Notes under the pieces: model-generated
Seen by the model: the letters and a program-made list of their open reading frames with translations, nothing else
Database searches by the model: none
Told to the model about the DNA's origin: nothing
Translations under genes and position numbers: made by a program
Shown here: positions 27,645-42,962 of the stretch, piece after piece
How positions within the stretch are numbered: position 1 is the stretch's first letter
Layout of the letters: each line of letters starts with the position of its first letter
Assembly: GCF_963576545.1 (NCBI RefSeq)
Contig: NC_083639.1
Location: 26,390,618-26,454,617 of the forward strand
Length of the DNA: 64,000 nucleotides
Reading direction: 5' to 3'
DNA from: Limanda limanda
Lineage: Eukaryota > Chordata > Actinopteri > Pleuronectiformes > Pleuronectidae

Positions 27645-30600
27645 ACATCAAGCAGTGGTTAATGTGGTCTCCACTATTCATGAGCTTGTTAGTCTTTACT
27701 CTGATAGGACAAAGAAGTGGTAACAAATTGAGCCAAAATGTGACTAGAAGGAGAAAGTGACCATTTGTGTGTATTAGTCAGAGCTGGAAGAGAACACATG
27801 TGAAACCAGGAGAGACACACAACAGAATCGACAAGTCCCATTTAACCAGTCCTACTAAACACCACATTCTGAGTAAAACAACACCACTAATTTCTATTAC
27901 CGTGATTATCGCTATTTTCACAAGACACTATTTACACAGCACATTGCTTCTGGTCTGGCTCAGGTCTGTCTAACTCTAGATCCGGCTCGACTTGTACCAA
28001 CTAGTGGACCAGCTGAGGTGCGGCTGGTGCATCAGGACTGGACTCGTACGTTTACTGAAGAAAGAACAAGCAAGTGAAAAGTACAATGTTCCTTTTATCA
28101 AATCAAGAAGAATAAAGCGAGAAGTGTTCGACAATGTGCTGGAGTTTAGAGCTCAGCGAATCACACTCAAATCAAATTGGTATAGATCTCATTCAGAAAC
28201 GCTGCATTTAAAAATCGTTTTAGCCTCAACCTGCTTCTGCTAATTGTGTTTGTTTGCCGATTCCAACAAAGCTTCAATATGCAGCTCACAGTTCAACTCG
28301 TTAGCTTTGATTGAATCCACAGCGATCGGAGTTTAAAGTCAGATTGTGTTATTACAGGAGAGTTTTACGACGGTGATAATACCGTTTACTGTGATGTGTG
28401 TGGCCACAATAATCGAAGAGGGATCATTTGATTCATGCACATCTTTACAATGAGCTGCGAGAGAGAAGGAAAAAGGCTGGGCGAGCGAGAGAAAATACAC
28501 AATGGGTTCATCGAGCGTAGCTTCACACTCACACACAAAGACACACACACCTTTATCATCAGGTAACTACAGCACCACACCCATTTCAGTCCAAAGGTAG
28601 GCATTCCTTTTTTTATACCTTAACGACACACCTGCTGACACACACATACACACACACACACACAAAGGGATAACACACACATTTGCCTCTCCTTGCTTGT
28701 CATGTGACTAAGTGTGTGTGTGTGTGGCTGTTATCCTTTAACAAGCGAGTGTTTGATTAACGTGGACTAATGACACACAGATAATGGACACACTCCAGCA
28801 GCTTTACCACACAGTCATTTAGCGCTTTGTTCAAAGTGTAGCATTAGATTTCTATAGAGACAATAACACAGGGTGTGCGTGTGTGTGTGTGTGTGTGTGT
28901 TAAATGTGTGAGTCTCGTATACTGAAATTTCTGCCTCCAATTTAAAATGGTTTTATTTGAGACCATTTTCCCTCCTGTCAGATTCAACCTGAGACCTAAT
29001 GATTCAGACATGCGTTGGTCGGTGCAGAGTTTGTTAGAGCGATTAACGCAGGACTCACACGTGTGCATTGTGTTGTTAACAGCGTTGTGTTAATAGCAAA
29101 TGAACAGGGAGGAGCCGGGAGCAGCTTCTCTCTCCTCACCCACATTAACGTGATGGCTGATTTCTTGATAAACCACAGAAAGTTGAATGTTTCTTTGAGC
29201 AGGATTTGATCGGCTGCCGCATGAAAATCAAGTTTCTGTTCAACCGACATCGATCGCAAGAGAACCACAACGAGGTTTGGCAACGCAAGACGTCATCCCA
29301 TTCAGAATGGATGAGCAGTGATTCAGTTAAACCCCCCCCCCCCCAGACAAGTCTTCCGTAAAGTCGATGTGATGTTAATGAGCTGCATCCCCCACACACA
29401 CACAGATTAGGAGACTCCTAAAGCTGCACTCAACAATTCCATCACTAATACTCACAATGTAATAGATTACATACAACCACAACAGAAATATACTGTTCAT
29501 AAAATCTCAACAACAGCTGAGGACTTTGGTTTTTCTTGCTAAAAAAAATGCTTCTTTATTTCTAAATAAGACGAAAAACCCAAAAGAAAGAAGCCAAAGG
29601 TTCAACTCTTTGATTGACAGGTGAGTGAAACAGAGCAGGTGCCACCGAGTGATGTCACAAGTGTGATCACGACTATTTACACTTCTGCTGCTGTTTGCAC
29701 ATTTTGATTTGCTGCTAAACTGGTGCGTTCACTGGGAGATCTGACAAAACCAGCTCAATCTATCATGATCTCATCCAAACTGCAGCACAAAGAAGAAACA
29801 CTCCTTATTCATTTACATGTTGTCTCCACGGAAAACCAACCCTGACAAACATCTGAGATATTCAGCCTCAGTATGTAACTGTGAAATACCAGATGGGAAT
29901 TAACAACATATCCACATTCCGTTAATAGGAAACTTAATCAGTTGTAATTACGTTTCCTACAAAGCATATTAGCTGCTCCAATTAAGTTCTATAGAAATTC
30001 AATTTTCTCAGAAACAGGTTTGTAAGGGATGAGCTGAAACAAACAGTCATTAAAACACTCGTTATTTTACAAATTAACCTTTTAATGAATTAAATTAAAT
30101 TCTCAATAGAAAGCCAAATCAACATGATCACTTTTGAGTTTTAAAGGAGACGTGTGTTGTTTTTCTGTCCTCTAGTGTTTTAACTGGTGTTTTGTGTTTG
30201 TAAAGTTCGGCAAAAGTTAAAAATCCCCAAATGCTCCACAGAAAACACTGAATCTGCTGAAACACTGTGGCCCTGGTGTGTGCATGTGTGTACTACAGTG
30301 TGTAGCTGGTCATGAAACCCTCAGTGAGAGCTGGACAGGAAGTGACGTCAGGACATTAAAACGTCCCTATATATAGACGATCAATGTGGCCATTGTGTGT
30401 GTGTTTGTGTGCGAGAGACACTGTGTCTGTTCTTTGTCCATCTTATCTGTTTGTTATTGACTCGAGATGAAATTAGGCTGCAGCCTCCATGTAGCCAACC
30501 ACTCAGCTTATGAGTGTGTGTGTGTGTCTGTGTGTGATGCCATAAGCCTGCGTGTGTCTTTGTGCAAGTGTATTGTGTTTTAAAACATTTGTCTTAATAA

Positions 30601-32796
30601 CAGAATATACAAGCATCCTGTCTTGTGCTGTGTTAATATCAAGTGGGATTAATAGCAGCGCTGGAATGATTCTCATGTTCACAACTTGTGATCGTTCAGT
30701 GTCGTCAGGCGACTGCAGAGTTGTGTGTCTGCAGATTGGAATTGTGCATGTTTGGATTTTTCCATCCATATTCTCAGAGCTGTGTTTGCTCTGCGGAGCA
30801 CGAGGCCAGTGGAAAAGCTTTGTCTTTTGTTTTAGCGGTTTCAATCTGGCCGGAGAACTTGTTGAACAAACACCTGAAAACATAAACACGAGGGCACATC
30901 TTCTCGCATGTAAACAGATTTCAGAAGGAATCAGTCTCAGTGTGTTTCTGGCAGAGGCCACCGCGCGCTTGTCAGGATCACATTAGCTCAAACTAAACAA
31001 ACCCAAGAATCAGAATGACTCACACTGACCATCATCACATCCATCATGTTCTAATTATTACTAAATCAGATGTGCATCAACACTGCGGACTGAGTTCATT
31101 CTTTACACTTAAAACAATTCCATTAAATCATTTTAAATTTGCTTTCAATTGTTATACTGCCAATTTAGAATATTAAAAAATATCCAGCCATCAAAGCTTC
31201 AGGGTTTTCTTGCAATTATAAGACTTTAGCCCCTTTTCCTCTTGTCAAAAAACCCACTAACACCCACTAACATCTGGCTTTTGTCTCGAATGTGAATGGA
31301 TACGATCAGCATTCACTCTGGAATCAAGTTGCTTAGACACGTGTTTTTATCAAAAGCAGCAGTGTGTTCTTCTTCTGCATTTTTGTCAGTCTAGACGCCA
31401 ATGTTGCACCTTTTCCACCATGACGTTAGGATGAGCATTGAACCTCCGGTCGCTGGCACATAAAAAGCCATGAACATTTGAGTACTTATTGTTTATAAAA
31501 TCATGGGAACAAGGTGAAACTGCTAAGATGCAAAACTGGATTGTCCGCTAGGTTTTAGATGTGGACAAACTCCTCTAATGGCAACGGTTACACAAATTAA
31601 TAACCTCTGGGTTTTTTAAGTTTACCCATATTTTAAAAACCTGCATTTATACCTGCTAGTTTTGGTGAAAACGTAGAATTACCACAGCTACCGAGCATCT
31701 TTCTGTGCAGCATCTAAGTCAAGTGAAATCAAAATTGTCTTGAGGTCTCAGTAGAGAAAGGAAACTATTGACAAAAATGAGAAGCAACATTTTAGTCTTC
31801 AGTGTTTTAAGTCTGTCCGTTGTGAGTCTTAGAATTGATCAGCCCATTAAAAAATGTATCTGAAGGCTTTATGTAAAAAATTATTAAGTTCTTAGTACCT
31901 TCCGACATCTTTGCAGCAGAAATAAACCAATGAGAAAATCTATGAAACAGCTTAAGGCTCTCACAGCGGCTGAGCTTAAAATGACTTAAGTTTGGAAAAT
32001 ATCAAGTGTGAGGGGAAAAAAGATTTTCGGAAAAAGAGGAATGAACTTGGTACAGTTTTCAGTCAACTGGTGTGTGACAGTGTTACCAAACATGGAACAT
32101 GCAGGAGTCGTTTTTTACCTTTATCAGCAAACTCGTTTCTAAAACAGTCACGTTTCTATTTCTGACTGTGACACACACACACGCACAGAGAGAGAGAGAG
32201 AGAATTAGTTTCGGGTCTTCTCTCTTTTCATTATCCTCCATCGAACCGTCCCTCCGCTTTTCCGCTGTTACCCTCCCTCCTCTTCTGCCTCGCTGTTCTC
32301 TGCCTCTGCAGACACACCTGCTCTGCATACTAAAGCAGGAGCCTGCACCACCCTCCTCCAAAGACACACACACACAGACACACACACTGCTGGCCACACC
32401 CTCCACATAGAAAGGAACTTTTTTTCTTGTTGCACCCAGCAACAGATCTCTCTCTCTCTCTCTCTCTCTCATACAAACACACAAACACACAAACACACCA
32501 CTGAATTATGTCAGACATTTTCACATGCAGGGCACGACAAACAGCAGCCGACACCAAGCCTCTATGTTGGGTCTAGACGACATTTTGTGTGTGTGTGTGT
32601 GTGTGTTTGTGTGCTGGTGTGCGTGAGGAGAAAGAGTGTCGCAGAATGCCAGACGGAGCAACAAGCAATCGAGAGAGGAAAAGAGTGAGGCCAGGAATGC
32701 AGGAGGTCACACCCATATCTGCAGTCACGTGACCAGAGTGGAAAAAGGAAATCCCCACACTGCAGAGAGACGAGGTCTGGACTCACTGTGCAGCAT

Positions 32797-32996
<200 letters not shown>

Positions 32997-35900
32997 CACA
33001 CAACCACACACAAACACCAGAATAAACAAGGAATCATCTCCGGGACGTTTATGCACACACACACGCACATGCATGACACATACACACACACACACACACA
33101 CGCACATGCATGACACATACACACACACATGCACACATGCACACACACATCTGTTTGTCTCAGCTCAGTGTTTGTTAATGATGCTCCGGGATGATGAAAC
33201 AATTACTGAGGATCATCTTACAATTCTGCACACAAGCCTATGGCAAACACACTCACTCATGCACAAACACACACACACAAACACAAACTACTTGGTGTAT
33301 GACTCATCAACAGAAAACAGTCCAGGTTTAGACTCGCTATTTGTTCTTAATGTCTCTTCATTTACTCTAATCTTCTCTCTCTTCCAAGGTCTCATATAGT
33401 ACATAGGGTTGATTCTTCTTCTTCATCTATAAAGCAGTTCTGTGCTTTGTGAATACTGTTAACTTATTAAAAGCTCAATCCACACAGAAATCCACACAAC
33501 CCGTGTCAGAGACTGTTTTAAAACCATCTGTTGGGATTTCTGTGGTTGTGACGTCACCATGAAACAATCTCTGATCTGCAAGCAGCTAAAAACACTACGT
33601 CACCGTAGCTTAACATCAATAACAGTCAGTTTGACTTAGGAGGAATATCACTGAAGCTTTTTAACTTTGCCAAAAATCCTCAGATAAAAAACTGCAGGGA
33701 AAACCATATTCACTGCTCCAAAAAAGAGAAAGTAGAAGTGATTTCTAGCAGTGTGGCATTAGCAAAAGCTAGATCAAATGTCAGCAATTTGAAAGCTTTT
33801 CACGCTGGAAAGTCAGTGATGTGTACACAAGACTTCAGTTTCAAGGGGGTTGTACATGTGTTGCCAATAACAACGCGAGCAATCTAATAAAGCATTTGAG
33901 CATTCTCTGTTTGTACTTGTTTTTCAAAGGGTTTAAACTGAACCCGCCCATTCAACGATTGAACTGGTATTGGATCAGTACACCACATCGGTATTTACGC
34001 AAAGTCCAGGAATGTGAATCAGTATCAGGAACATCAGTGTTGGAACATCTCTGGCTTTAAGAAAGAGGGACGCTTTCAGATTTATTTAAGAAAGTGAGTC
34101 TTCCACACGGTCAGCTGTCTTTACAGATCGATGGGACAAACAGAGTTTACCATTAAAAGCTGATGTGTGACTGAAGGACGGAGACAGATTGGACTGAGAA
34201 ACACAAAATAGATCCATGTTTATATATATATTTACACAATATATACAAAAAAAAAGGTCAACGTGAAACATGACCCTTAAATCTTAGTCACAACACACAC
34301 ACACACACACACACTCACTCCTTTGTACCATGCAACCAGCTCATTCCTGGGATTCCTGACTGACTGGCTGGATGAGTTTACAGAAGCTGAGGCCCCACAG
34401 TGTATTGTACGCCCAAAGAGTGGGGTGTGCGTGTGTGTGTGTGTGTGTCACCAGCTCACACTACATGGCCCACCCTCTTTTGACCGGTCATTCACAACAG
34501 TGTCACTGAGCTACCGTGTGTTTGTTCACGCCATCAGTGGAATTGTGGTCCCGTAGTGTCATGAACATGAATGAGGATGACAGAGATGGGTTGTGCCGGA
34601 GCTGAATGAACACGGGCATTTTACCAACTCCGACCTGGATCCAAAATGGAAGCTATAGAATCTGTCTAAGTGCTTGATGACAATGAAGCCCGTTGTCCTT
34701 TGTGTCCTTCACATCATGTTCTAGACCAAACCAGGAAGAAGAAGATGGATCCGAACCAAACAAAGCAGCAACATCTGAACATCTGGAGAGCGTCCAGAGA
34801 TGCAATAATCCTGTTTGAAGCTCAGCCTGTTCATCACTGCAGGGGCCCAATCCACTCTGATCATAACCCAAACACACTGAGGAAGAGCTGCTGCAGCCTT
34901 TCTCTCTCTCTGTGTGTTGGTGAGTGTTTGTGTGTGGACACTGGTCGGTCCCCAGGTGAGCGTGTGGACAAGCAACAGTCTGAAAAAAGCCTCCATTGTT
35001 GCAGCACATGAAGGAAAGGGGCTGCAACTGCGAAACCACTGAAGACTTAGATGCTTTAATGTTGATGCTTTCCATGAAATTGTATGATCTACCTACTGCA
35101 GGCTTAGATGATGAATTAGTTTGGATTGTTATCAAAAATCTGACTATATGGATAAAACACTCTTACAGAAAAGTCTTTCAACCACATCTCATGGCCTTCA
35201 TCAGCGGGGGGGGGACTTTGCTCAGCTGCCATGGCGATGAGAACAAATGGCTGTTAGTCTAAGACAAAACCATAAGTCTTTACTTCATGTGGTAACAACT
35301 AAACTAGTAGTGAACCATGTGGATTTTTGGGAAATAAATTATGTCCGATACCAATATATTGGTCTAAAATATTAAACAGTGTTGTAAATAGGCTTGATAT
35401 TTCAGGGTTAGTTACTTTATTATAAACTTTAAATCAAACACACATATCTTCACTAAGCTCTTTTGCATATTGGCTCATATTTGCAAAAAAAAAAAAAATA
35501 ATACAGCTATGTCATTTCAGCTGATTTTTATCGACTAACCAATGAATCTAAACCATCTCTTTGGCTGTTGAGCAAACTCCGACCACTGATTAACCACAAG
35601 ATGTGTCTGAAAGCTTAATGACACAGCTCCTGGAGCACAGACTGAAAAATGTCCACAAAATGTAGGTGACAGACGTGTCAGTCGCTGCACAGACTGAAAA
35701 GGAAACAACTGTTTTTGAGTGTAAAATGTCATCTTCAACACAAACGATATGTAGGTTGCGTGGTTGTTTTTAATGAGCATGTGTGGTGAGGAGCAGCGTC
35801 ATCAGGCGTCAGGTGTCTCCGGCTCCTGCCCTCACTAACAGGCCCGTGTGTTTACTGTAGACACATCGCTGGACTCTACAACGGCTTCTCGATGGCTGGG

Positions 35901-37399
35901 AACATTAGATCCAGTCACCGCAACACATCTCCCCGTTTTAAAAAGGTCGAGGGTATTGTTTTGTGAATGCGGGCAAAACGATGAGTGTGCTAGAGTTGAT
36001 AGAGTCATCGCAATGTACGTTTCTGCTCGTTAATGTGTGTTTGTGTTCATCTCCAACAGTAAACACTGCTGGAGGGGGCGGAGATACTGGTGCGTGATGT
36101 GGACAACAGAATATGGACGGGCGGTTTCTGTCACACTATGTCCAGTTAGTTTCTTTTTACTAAGTTATTCGATGATATAAAAACGGGGTGAAATGTCACG
36201 ATAGACGACAGATTGTGCGAGTGACTGAACTTTGGATCCAAATTACGTGAGAAGCTCAATATGGCCGCTTCCTTATCCAAGATAATTTTGGCTCAATTTT
36301 TCTCCAACTGTAAGAAGCGGAGATGTATCATCTAACTTTATTTACAATCTATGTTTCTCCCATACGTTGTTTTCACAGCAGAAGTTTATTTTGTAGTAGT
36401 AGTAGCTGGTATTCTGATATCATACATTTTGGGCCATGGTCTGATTTATTCCATCCTCCTCCTAATGATCTAAAATAGAGGTTGACAAACAGTTCTCTAC
36501 AGATCTGTATCTCCCTGCAATCCTTAAGCACTCTGTATTTGATAGGTCACGCCTTGTTTTCAGCCATCCAATCATACCAAAGGCCATGTTTCACTAAGAT
36601 AAAGGTCACATTACAGAAGATCAAGAAGCTTTAACTGCCATTTCACTTCTACCTGAAGACTGCACTATAAAATAATACATTATATTAAACAATAGATTGC
36701 TTCCAACTATCATCAGTTTGTGTTTGAATCTCTCTTGTTACAACACACAGGATCACAGTGAACCAGGAGGGCAGAACTTGACTGGCCTGTGTGCATGAGC
36801 CAGTCAGTGTCCTGATCTCAGTCCCACGCAACACCTACTGTACGTGATGAAGAGGAACACAAACTGTGAGGACAACATCACACGTTGGACCTGAAGGCCG
36901 GCTCATGGTTTCAGGTTGGCCTCGGATGGAAGCTGACGGCCTTCTATTGATAATACAATGACTGACCTCCTGACAGAGGGAACAATCACTTCCTTGCTGT
37001 TGTATTTGAATGAACCAACAAAAAGTATAAAAGTAAAACGAAAGGAGAACAGTATTTTGCACAACTGCAGCCAGTTTGCTCACAGTGCGGACAGTTTGTA
37101 GACGACAATAACATTTAGATCACATAGACCCTTGCAAGCAAACATGGAAACAGTGAATTGGCCTTAATGCTTTTATGGCAGAATGGGATCAAATCTATAC
37201 AGTTAAGTTCCAAATTCTGGTGGAAAACCTGAAACCCGACGAGTGAAGGAACTAAAAACCATGAACATTAGCGTAGTTCAACCTGTCCTTTACACTCTGT
37301 AACTATTTAACATGAAATTATACATATTTTTCACTTCCACTTATTCCCATTATGACCTGTGTGTTCTATGAAGGGGATCTCTTTGAAGTGCGTTAGCAT

Positions 37400-37565
37400 C
37401 TGGCGATAAAGAGCCTCTTAATTAGCTCCGACAGCTAACGAGCTCCATGGAGCTGGGAGGGAGGGCCGACCTGCCTTTGATAAGGCCCAGGTGACAGCAC
37501 CTGCAGCTGGGGTTGGAAGCAGCCGACCTCCCCTGGGCTGGGTACCAGCAGGTGGAGCCTCAAAT
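37400..37565. promoter_or_regulatory. GATA / E-box cluster in intron 1 (candidate enhancer)
   Basis: A GC-richer island in AT-rich DNA. It carries TGATAAG (37478-37484), CAGGTG (37488-37493), CACCTG (37498-37503), CAGCTG (37504-37509) and CAGGTG (37549-37554). This is four E-boxes and one GATA site within 77 bp. The cluster resembles sites used by GATA and bHLH factors. Function is inferred from motif density only. Confidence 0.35.
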
Positions 37566-40500
37566 CGAAAACTCTCTACGGCTTCAATCAAAGAGGTTGG
37601 GACTGATCATCAGTTCTTACTGAAGATCTTGAGGAGAGAGCCAGCACTGTTACTCTGCGTTAGCTAAACTAGTCAGTCACATTAGCAGTGAACTAACTGG
37701 CTAATTTCAACTCTTTTCTACGAATAATAACGTCATTTGAAAACTGAACGATGGCTGAATTCAACCATGTTCTTCCTGTTTTTGTGTAATTACTCTGTCT
37801 GCGATCACTCACCTCAATTTCAATTTTTCAGAGCAAAATAAGCATTATCTATATTTGGTTGACCCATTTGTCCGACCTACAACAAGCTGCCTGACTATTA
37901 AAACCTACTTGACTGGAAATGTGTTGTAAAGATGTGTTATGGCTTTGGTCCAAAGGTCACAATATACATGGAAACATCATTTGTGTCATATAAAGTGTCC
38001 AAGTTCCCTAAATTATATGACAGCAGTTTCCATGTAAATTGAGACCTCAATAGGAATGTCACACAATAGTAGTATGACCCTCTTTTGAAGATAAAGCTTC
38101 TTTGATTGGGAGTTACTGTAGTAGCAGGCAATATTATTCTACTCACCTGACATTACATTAAACATCAAATAAAATGCACCAACACCTGAGGGTATTCTGG
38201 GCCTAAATGTGATCATTATAATTGTGCGACCTGACAAAGGCCTGTTTCTATTAAAAATGTGCCTGAAATGACTTTACATTAGAACGACAGAGAAACTAGT
38301 TTTTCCTCCACAATGCAGATTGATGACACAGAAAGCCGAGGCATGTCAGTGAGACTTGGAGAGCGTCTCAAACACGTTAGATAACAGCGGCTGTCTGCAA
38401 CTCGTTGATAAGCAGGACGCACCAAGTGGGACACGGCAGCGTTTCTCTCATGAGATAAATGAAGAAGAAGAAGAAAATGCAAAAATACGACAGCACGGGG
38501 CTGGAAATAATCCTGACGAGACGACGCAGAGAGACAATAGGAACCTCAGGACCTGCACCTTCCTCTTGACATCGGGGGTTTCATGGCTCAATGTGCCTCA
38601 GATATCACAGAAGCTCAGGGTCGGTCGCGTGTAACGGTTTGTGAAGGGCAGGACATAGTGTGAACACACATCTAGACATCTATGTTATATTTTACCGTGT
38701 GTCTAAACATCGGAAACATGCCAGGTCACCTCTGAGTTTGTGACATTTAAATTTGAACAGATACCAGGCGTCAGCGAGAGGTTTCCTGATTCATATTCAC
38801 TCCCAATACCACGACTGCAATGCAAAGATAAACTCATATACACATTTTATATCTGCACCAAAATCTGAAGGCCTCTTTCCTGACGCATATGACAACCTTG
38901 CAGCAAGTTTTGTGGTAATCCAATCTGAGGTTTTTGTGCAACGCTGCTAACTCACAAACCGACTCACAAACAAATAAATAAACGACAAACCAAGACAAAG
39001 ACAAAACCAAATCTAATCAACTAATCATGAATCATTTCATTGAATTACCTTCAACGTACAACCTCAGTGTTTCTGGTCCACATGAAGGAAACAGGTTCAT
39101 TTGAACACAGTTTCTCTTTCTGAACACAGAAGCTTGTGTTTTAACCAGGACACACAGCGCCTGAATGAATATGGAAATGATCCCGGCTGACTCATTAAGC
39201 TGCTTTACATATAAAGTTGGCAGTGCAGTTCATAAACAGCCGTCGGAGGCACTTTATCTCAATAACTGGAATCTTTAAAAGGGCAACTTAACAAGTCTTT
39301 ACAGTCTGAACACACCTCCTGCATCATATTCAGAGACCAGAGGCTCCCAGTCCCTCTGATACTGGGAGCAATGAGCAGGTTCCTGTTCCACTGCTGCAGC
39401 CGCTCAGATTTAAAGTCGCTGTGTTTTTGCTGCTTATCAGGAGGAAGTGTTGGGCTGTTGGAACATCAATCAGTTTGTTTCCTTCCTCCTTTGCTTAGTT
39501 TCACGGTCTACCAGCTGCCGTGACTCCTGCTTTCAGAAGCAGCTTCTTAATTTGTCATTTATTACACAGCTGAGTTACTGCAGCAGATTAGTGCTCCTCT
39601 TCACTAAACCTAATTGACAAAACGCGCCTCCTCGTGTGTGCTGTGCTGAGGGAACCGTTATTGTCTGTGTGTGTGTCTGTTTGTGTGCGTGATGGTCACA
39701 ACTGAGATTGTACTTTGTCAACGTGGATTGTTCTGGTGTTTGTCGTGATAGACAAGCAGCCGTGTTGCATGAACAACTGAAGAGACACTAACCCAGAAAA
39801 CAAGAACTTAACATCAGTTTTATGAAATCAGCTTCTTATATAAAGGGGGTTCCCACATTGTATCATGTCCAGTGGTGCAGATAGGAGTGGCTATTCTCTT
39901 TTTTTCAGCCTTTCCAGCAAAGGATATGAACAGTCTTATGAACAGTGACATGTAAGACTACTCCTGCATATTTAGTTCACCTAGAAATGGGCAAATTCTC
40001 ATTTAATTTCTGATGCAGATGCAACATTTTTTTCCCCTAAAGGCTTTCTTGAGATATCCTGTTCTCTAACATGGGATGGATAACCCAACAACATGAGGCC
40101 TCTGGCATCATAAAAGCTCAAACTTTTCCAGTAACATTTAAATAAATAGATGGATCCTTATGAGATATATAAGAGGGATTCTAAAGTGTTGCAAGAAAAA
40201 CTTCAGTGTTGTCACCAGTTGAGAAAAATTGACTTGTAGAGAGATGTCTGGAAAAACTTTTCCACCTCTGCAGACCTATTTCCTGCAGGGAATCACTGCA
40301 GTGAGTCATATTTCATTATATATTGATTTAGATGTCATGTCAGACGTCTGCATAAATATGTAAAGAAACACATTTTCTCTTCCCTGGTGGCTGAAGAGCA
40401 GCAGCAGTATTCAGCGTGTTTCAGAAGAGACCGCCGGGCGCACGGAGAAGAACACGAGTTGGAAAAGGTCAAAACAACAGGATAAAGAACTTTATTGTGA

Positions 40501-41822
40501 GACCATCACAGTGATCTTCCATTTCCTCACCGAGGAAGAATCTAGTTTTACCTCAGAAGAGACGGAACAACAGAGGAGCGGTTCTCTGCTGAAGGACACA
40601 TGAGGCAACTGCGAGTTTAATTGATCATAGAAAATGAGTCGCGCTACAAAACAACCGAGAACCAAACACATCTTCACAACTGACAGACTCACAACAGGAA
40701 ACTTAAATCTGACCATTTTAGATGTTTGATGAGGTTGTATTGTCAAAGGCAGATGTTCAAATCCAAATTCATCAACTACAATGATGTTCCTCTGTGAGCT
40801 TTCTGTTTTCACTTTTAAATAATGATGGAAAACACTTCACCGCTTCCTGCCACTAACCACTAATGAAGTTAAGATATCTTGGATACGGCTGCGGCCATCT
40901 TGCCCTGGTGGTGTCATGTGGAGCCGAAGAGCATCGACCAGTCGTGAGTCAGTCTCACCAAACTGCTTTTACCTGATTGTATAATGCTATTACTTATGTT
41001 TCTTTTATACTTTTCTGTTGCCATTTCTTTTCAATTATGCAGTGTTATTTTATCTGCTGCATTTTATATAATTTACGGCATTTGATTTTAAATAACATTG
41101 TATGAATTTTCTTTGTAGTCTTGTTCTTGAGCTGTCACGCATCTTTATGAACCGTCATTGGTTTCACTGTGAACATAAAGATCTGGGTACAATAATCAAT
41201 CAATTTAAAATAACTTTACTCTTCTTTACTCCTTGTGGAGATTTCTGAAGTCACTGTGGACTGAACAGAGGCTTAAACTAAGCTGATTCCGCCTCCAGGA
41301 AACCAGCACTACAACCTTCACCATCATCTTCATCACAGGGCTCTGAGCTGTCCACTCCTCACATGGAATTCAGATTAAATTCTGGCTTTATGCAGTGCAG
41401 GCTGTGAGAAATATACTTAAAAGCCACGTGGTTCCCTATCAATCACAGGAATATATAAAAGCACCAGTTGGGAAAAAATCAATCAGACCAGTCGGACCTA
41501 CATCAGAGTGTGGGGGTCATTATGACGGCCATTATTCATCTGTACGGTGGAGGTCTATCCAGCTCCATCTCAGGAGAGTCCTGGAAGAAGACGGAGAATC
41601 CATCTAATTGATTGATTCTGCTGCAGCCTCACAGGGCATGAGAAACCCTTTTAGCTTGATGTCCTCTCAGCACAGAGATTCAGAAAAACACCAACGTCAC
41701 TGTCAAGCAGAATTTCACCAGTGGAACCTACATCCATGTTTTTAAAAAAGCCTTTTGAAATTAAAACAATCTCTGTCCACACTGTATCAGTAATAATCCA
41801 CGTCAATACTAACACACAAATG

Positions 41823-42280
41823 CAGGGTTTCCCCCAGTGCTGTATATTTGAGTAGCTGGCTGAAAGCAAAGAAGTAGTAGGCTTACCTTTTATTGGTAAC
41901 CAAACTGTTACGGTTCATTGTTTCTGAAATAAGAGGCCTGACTGCTATGTTAATGCAGCACAAAACAAAATGTAAACAAAGGCTCAAACATTAAAGTGCA
42001 AAACTGTAGGTTTAAACTAGCAACTCCAACGTGATAAAAATAAATAAAAAAGAGGGCTTATAAGTTAAGTCAGCAGTGCAACTCAAAAAGATATCAAAGT
42101 ATCTATTTAACCCCGTTATCAAAATAAACAAGTGCATATTAAACAAAGTGCAACCTGTTGAGAGTATAAGATGGTATGATATATGGTGTCCAGCTCAAAA
42201 TCCGATTCACCCCCCCCCCCCGCGGGTGCCTTCTAGCAGCCCTACCACCAGGCTTAGCAAGTTTTCTGGGGGAAACCCTG
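41823..42280. mobile_element. Non-autonomous hAT-like MITE (T2)
   Basis: A 458 bp element starting CAGGGTTTCCCCCAG and ending CTGGGGGAAACCCTG, a perfect 15-bp terminal inverted repeat. CAAATG lies directly on both sides (41817-41822 and 42281-42286), a 6-bp target duplication. The interior is AT-rich with no transposase ORF and includes C12 near the right end. Confidence 0.82.
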
Positions 42281-42325
42281 CAAATGAATACTATAAATAT
42301 CACGTTGACATTCACGTTCACTGGC

Positions 42326-42400
42326 CATGCGTGTGTGAAAGTGTAAACAGGAAGCAGATTGCCTCCTCTGCAGTCAGCTGCTTAGCTACAGAGAAAAATA
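42326..42400 (+). repeat. Dispersed repeat family R4, copy 2
   Basis: GTAAACAGGAAGCAGATT-CCTCCTCTGCAGTCAGCTGCTTAGCTAC matches 16113-16165 closely, and CATGCGTGTGTG-GTGTAAACAGGAA matches about 63842-63870. It lies just outside the right end of T2. Confidence 0.55.
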
Positions 42401-42574
42401 CAGAAACAACAGAAGTAACACAAGGGATTTCTTATAGAGAAGAACCGTTACTGACAAAAGAAAGTGGTTAAACCCTCAATAAAAAGAAAGAAAGGTGATT
42501 GACTCCTTTCCCATTACCAGTAGAGGAGTTTGCCGCTCTTTCATTTTTCCCCCTGGTGCTTCTCGTTCGACACT

Positions 42575-42962
<388 letters not shown>

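Noticed and set aside
33040..33150. CRISPR-like spaced repeats
   Set aside because: A vertebrate AC-rich minisatellite with two copies of a 20-bp block, with no array structure or cas genes.
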